A stretch of 7,735 nt of DNA from Spirochaetes bacterium ADurb.Bin110 (GTDB taxonomy: Bacteria > Spirochaetota > Spirochaetia > Treponematales > Rectinemataceae), in assembly GCA_002070755.1 (NCBI GenBank), contig MWDY01000132.1:1-7735 (forward strand), in the 5' to 3' direction. Within the stretch, counting starts at the first letter, position 1; the number at the start of each line of letters is the position of its first letter. The notes beneath the pieces were generated by a model. It saw nothing but the letters and a program-made list of their open reading frames with translations. It made no database searches and was not told the DNA's origin. Below are positions 5,026 through 7,735 of the stretch, one piece after another. Position numbers and translations under genes: made by a program.

Positions 5026-6051
5026 ATGAGCATAGCAACATTTGGGGAGATTATGCTTAGGTTAAAATCTCCTGGACAGGAAAGATTACTTCAGTCGCCT
5101 TTTTTTGAAGCAACTTTTGGCGGAAGTGAAGCGAATGTGGCTGTTGCTCTCTCAAGATTGGGCATTCCAGCGCGCTTTATTAGTATTTTGCCAGACAATC
5201 CAATTGGAAGAGAATGCATGAGAGAGCTTCGATCGCATGGTGTTGATGTTTCATGCCTAAAATTTAAGAAGGGGAGGCTGGGAATATATTTTTTCGAGAA
5301 TGGAGCCAATCAGCGTCCAAGTAATGTCATTTATGATAGGGAAAACTCAGCAATTTCAAGAATTACTGAAGAGGACATCGACTGGGATGCTTCATTTAAA
5401 GATATGCAATGGTTTCATATATCAGGAATTACACCTGCTCTTTCTCAAAATTGCGCTGATGAAACGATTAAAGCTGTTCGTACTGCTAAAGACAAGGGAT
5501 TGACTGTATCTTTTGATTTGAATTATAGAGCCAAATTATGGAACTATGGAGCGGAAGCATATAGTGTGATGTCAAAAATTGCGCGATATGCAGATATTCT
5601 TATAGGGAATGAAGAAGACTATCAAAAATCATTAGGTATTAAGGGCCCTTCAGCTATTGGAGCTCAACAGCTTGATCTCGATGCATATCAAGCGATGTGT
5701 GAGATTGCTTTAAAGCAATACCCAAACGCAAAGATAGCAGCAGTGACTCTTCGAGAGAGTTTCTCAGCCGATAATAATGATTGGTCAGGGATGATCGTCA
5801 GTGAGGGACGGAGGTTTGTATCGCGTAAATATCATATATCCGATATTGTGGATAGAGTTGGGGCTGGAGATAGTTTTGTCGCCGGTCTAATATATGGATT
5901 GATTACGAAGAAGGACTATCAGGCAGCCCTTGAATATGCTGCTGCGCTTTCCTGCTTAAAGCATTCTATTTCTGGCGATTTTGCTCTTATTGAAAAGGGA
6001 GAGATTGAGAAGCTCTTAGGAGGAGATGCCTCTGGTAGAGTACAACGTTAG
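5026..6051 (+). CDS. kdgK: 2-keto-3-deoxygluconate kinase (PfkB family)
   Basis: KdgK phosphorylates KDG with ATP to KDPG, the substrate of the aldolase encoded just upstream. The 341-residue sequence has the ribokinase/PfkB layout: GEIM (7-10), the substrate-binding FGGSEANVAVALSRLG (31-46), FDLNYR (163-168), GNEED (194-198), TLRESFSADNNDWSG (241-255) and the anion-hole/catalytic motif DRVGAGDSFVAGLIYGL (276-292), with Asp282 as catalytic base. The late KHSISGDFA segment (312-320) is typical of KDG kinases. GGGAGGAG (5011-5018) lies directly after the aldolase stop and seven bases before the ATG, so the two genes form an operon and are probably coupled. A copy of the dispersed repeat encodes Glu260-Gly-Arg-Arg263 in the loop before the last catalytic block. 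It is the last plus-strand gene and faces prs, with 52 bases between. Confidence 0.94.
   Translation: MSIATFGEIMLRLKSPGQERLLQSPFFEATFGGSEANVAVALSRLGIPARFISILPDNPIGRECMRELRSHGVDVSCLKFKKGRLGIYFFENGANQRPSNVIYDRENSAISRITEEDIDWDASFKDMQWFHISGITPALSQNCADETIKAVRTAKDKGLTVSFDLNYRAKLWNYGAEAYSVMSKIARYADILIGNEEDYQKSLGIKGPSAIGAQQLDLDAYQAMCEIALKQYPNAKIAAVTLRESFSADNNDWSGMIVSEGRRFVSRKYHISDIVDRVGAGDSFVAGLIYGLITKKDYQAALEYAAALSCLKHSISGDFALIEKGEIEKLLGGDASGRVQR
5804..5814 (+). repeat. Dispersed repeat AGGGACGGAGG, copy inside kdgK
   Basis: An exact copy followed by TTTGTAT, read as part of Glu260-Gly-Arg-Arg-Phe264. The reading phase differs from that in the aldolase copy, so the shared feature is the DNA and not a peptide. 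Confidence 0.85.
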
Positions 6052-6103
6052 ACTGCTTTTAATTTGCCTTCACTTTAATTATTGGAAGGACGAGGATGGG
6101 TCT

Positions 6104-7432
6104 TCATGGCTTATTAGCGGCGCCATAAGGAATAACATCTTCACTTATATTCTCATCCTTTGGCTGATTTGAAGAGACTCTACTACTACCTGTACTTTCT
6201 AACTTTTTCTTGATAAGACGAGCCACAACATCACGATTATCCAAAAGAGAGCTCAAGGATCTATCGTGATGCAGCAAGCTAATTACCTGCGCAAAAAGGC
6301 CAGTGACGTCACTCTGGATATACCACTCTTTTTTAAGCAATTCATTATGATATATGGCATTTGTTCCTATTACTCTATAAAATAATCCTTCCTTGTAAGC
6401 AGCGTCAAATTCATCAATTGCATTTGCTGAAAAAATTGGAAGGCTAACTGCACATATAACTTTGCTGGCGCCAAGTTCTTTTAGATATCTCATTGCCTTA
6501 ATAAGAGTTCCGCCGGTGCCGATCATGTCATCTGCCATAAAGACAACTTTATTCGAGACATTACCGAGTAATCGCATTTCACTGATATTGGTTTCTGCTG
6601 CACTTTTAGTGATTTTTGAATAGTCTCTTTCTTTGTAAAGTAAAGCTAAGGGCTTTTGTAAAGCATTTGCATAGAATTTATTTCGATCGACTGCACCTGT
6701 ATCTGGGGCAAGTACTACTATATCTTCTTTTGCTATATCAATAATCGACGTCAGCTTTTCGATGATCTGAAAAGAAGCATGCAAGTTCTCCATTCGGAGC
6801 CGGTCAAATGCATTCTCAATTTCCTTTGAGTGAATATCAAGAGTGATGATTCTATCAACACCAAGGCTTTCCAGCATCTTGCCTATGCGAGCTGCAGTTA
6901 ATCCCTCTCTTCCCTTTTTCTTATGTTGTCGCGAATAGGGATATATTGGTAGCACAAGACTTATTTCTGCAGCTCCAGCTTGCATGGCAGCGTCAATAGC
7001 TACAAAAAGGTTAAAAATATGATCATTTACTGAAAGGACTTTTTGAATAGTGCCATCATTAAATGAGACAGGTTGATGATTTTCTACATCCTGAAAGATA
7101 TAAATACTTCTTCCCCTGATAGATTCAAGGATTTCTGTTTTTATCTCGCCATTTGCAAAAAAAGTATGTCTTACATCGATCTTGAATTTGGGTGGTCGAT
7201 AACGTTCTTTATCTCCTGGCAAAAAAAGCATGCCAGTGTTACAGTCATTTGCAAAGTTGATCTTTCTAATAACCAGATCAGGAGTGATATGATATCTTCC
7301 TGCAATAGCTTGAGCTTTTCTCATGAATCGATGCTTATAGATTCCAGAGAGCTTTCGTATAACCTGATTTGCGAACGCCTCTGCTCCTGGGCAAGCAATA
7401 ATACCTAGATGGGTTGGATCTGAATAACTCAT
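6104..7432 (-). CDS. prs: Ribose-phosphate pyrophosphokinase, long form
   Basis: Prs makes PRPP from ribose 5-phosphate and ATP for nucleotide, His and Trp synthesis in the cytoplasm. Family motifs are FANGE (92-96), YPYSRQHKKKGREGLTAARI (164-183) for ATP binding, TLDIHS (197-202) with the catalytic-type His201, APDTGAVDRNKF (242-253) and the PRPP loop MADDMIGTGGT (299-309). The loop has Gly305 where E. coli Prs has Asp. At 442 residues it is well above the usual 310-320. The excess is an N-terminal insertion (about 30-80), small internal insertions and a polar C-terminal tail (about 408-442) rich in Ser, Glu and Lys. I associate this long form with spirochaetes. GGAAGG (7439-7444) lies six bases before the ATG. 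It is convergent with kdgK and unrelated to the uronate genes. Function is confident; the role of the extra segments is unknown. Confidence 0.93.
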   Translation of the reverse strand: MSYSDPTHLGIIACPGAEAFANQVIRKLSGIYKHRFMRKAQAIAGRYHITPDLVIRKINFANDCNTGMLFLPGDKERYRPPKFKIDVRHTFFANGEIKTEILESIRGRSIYIFQDVENHQPVSFNDGTIQKVLSVNDHIFNLFVAIDAAMQAGAAEISLVLPIYPYSRQHKKKGREGLTAARIGKMLESLGVDRIITLDIHSKEIENAFDRLRMENLHASFQIIEKLTSIIDIAKEDIVVLAPDTGAVDRNKFYANALQKPLALLYKERDYSKITKSAAETNISEMRLLGNVSNKVVFMADDMIGTGGTLIKAMRYLKELGASKVICAVSLPIFSANAIDEFDAAYKEGLFYRVIGTNAIYHNELLKKEWYIQSDVTGLFAQVISLLHHDRSLSSLLDNRDVVARLIKKKLESTGSSRVSSNQPKDENISEDVIPYGAANKP

Positions 7433-7496
7433 GCAAAGCCTTCCGTATTTGAATTCAACAAATTGGTGCGGATGAGAAACAAGAGAAATCTTAATT

Positions 7497-7524
7497 AGTA
7501 TAGCCCAAAATTACCCAAATGAAT
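7497..7524 (-). promoter_or_regulatory. Weak candidate promoter for prs
   Basis: On the minus strand TATACT (7497-7502) is a fair -10, and ATTCAT (7519-7524) sits 16 bases upstream as a poor -35. It would leave a leader of about 60 bases before the prs ATG at 7432. Confidence 0.25.
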
Positions 7525-7608
7525 AGAATCTTTCAAAAGAGAATTTGGGAGCGATTTGTTTATATATAGAAAAGGGAATCTTTAATATAGAATGGCTGCT
7601 CTTAATAG

Positions 7609-7619
7609 AGGGACGGAGG
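7609..7619 (+). repeat. Dispersed repeat AGGGACGGAGG, upstream of prs
   Basis: An exact copy with TAG before it (14 bases shared with the copy at 3196) and TAACAATTG after it. It lies outside the uronate cluster, so the repeat is not specific to those genes. Confidence 0.85.
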
Positions 7620-7640
7620 TAACAATTGTAATTCAATAAT

Positions 7641-7663
7641 TCCATAATATTCCAGATTATGGA
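7641..7663. promoter_or_regulatory. Perfect 8-bp inverted repeat near the right edge
   Basis: TCCATAAT (7641-7648) and ATTATGGA (7656-7663) are exact reverse complements with a 7-base spacer. It lies 21 bases after the last repeat copy. It may be an operator or hairpin for a gene beyond the edge. The half-site resembles but does not equal the TTCCA/TGGAA units before kduI. Confidence 0.4.
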
Positions 7664-7735
7664 TTGTCATGGTTTTCTATAAATTATTCGATGAAAACTT
7701 CATTCGAATTTATGAGTTGAAATAAAGTCTGATAA

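Larger units (their letters stand above)
7433..7735. other. Region upstream of prs, no gene supported
   Basis: These 303 bases run to the window edge and contain only short AT-rich frames. They hold one dispersed repeat copy (7609-7619), an 8-bp inverted repeat (7641-7663) and a weak candidate prs promoter. A gene starting beyond the right edge cannot be excluded. Confidence 0.6.

Noticed and set aside
6067..6089. CCTTC/GAAGG pairing between kdgK and prs as a bidirectional terminator
   Set aside because: The stem has only five pairs with a 13-base loop, and there is no T run on either side.
6086..6095. AAGGACGAGG as another copy of the dispersed repeat
   Set aside because: It needs a deletion and a substitution to match, which is too weak to separate from chance.
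7073..7408. 111-codon plus-strand frame inside prs
   Set aside because: It lies entirely opposite well-conserved Prs sequence, and its translation matches no family I know.
1701..7619. CRISPR array made from the AGGGACGGAGG copies
   Set aside because: The spacing is irregular (about 130 to 1,800 bases), the unit is too short, one copy is inverted and copies lie inside intact genes.

Overview
The window is an AT-leaning bacterial segment whose core is a uronate (4-deoxy-L-threo-5-hexosulose uronate) catabolic cluster. The best taxonomic clue is the long, about 440-residue ribose-phosphate pyrophosphokinase on the minus strand. It carries the insertions and the PYSRQHKKKGREG segment that I associate with spirochaetes (Treponema/Sphaerochaeta-like), so a spirochaete is my leading guess. 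This rests on recalled family features, not on a search.

Layout from left to right. Positions 1-215 hold the probable 3' end of an unrecognised plus-strand reading frame and a terminator-like hairpin. A small NifU-C-terminal-domain protein (Fe-S scaffold/carrier) is at 257-481. An IclR-family regulator is at 582-1352 on the minus strand. A 193-bp divergent control region follows; it contains a good sigma70-type promoter, an IclR-style operator of three TTCCA/TGGAA half-sites over the -10/start region, and a two-tier leader hairpin. Next come plus-strand kduI (1546-2376), kduD (2405-3166), a YhcH/YjgK/YiaL-family gene (3400-3858), an Eda-type KDPG aldolase with an unusual C-terminal tail (4148-5011) and a PfkB-type KDG kinase (5026-6051). 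The convergent minus-strand prs gene is at 6104-7432. The last 303 bases hold no gene that I can support.

The sugar genes form a complete route. KduI isomerises 5-dehydro-4-deoxy-D-glucuronate, KduD reduces the product to 2-keto-3-deoxygluconate (KDG), KdgK phosphorylates KDG to KDPG, and the aldolase cleaves KDPG to pyruvate and glyceraldehyde 3-phosphate. The divergent IclR-type regulator is the obvious candidate controller. Polysaccharide lyases, the unsaturated uronyl hydrolase and transporters are not in the window.

The most unusual signal is a dispersed short repeat, AGGGACGGAGG (often followed by TT). It occurs exactly six times in 7.7 kb, plus at least one near copy. Three copies are intergenic and three lie inside kduI, the aldolase gene and kdgK. 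The intragenic copies are read in different frames, one in antisense, so conservation is at the DNA level. All three fall in parts of the protein that look variable, and in the aldolase the copy sits where the appended C-terminal domain seems to have lost a segment.
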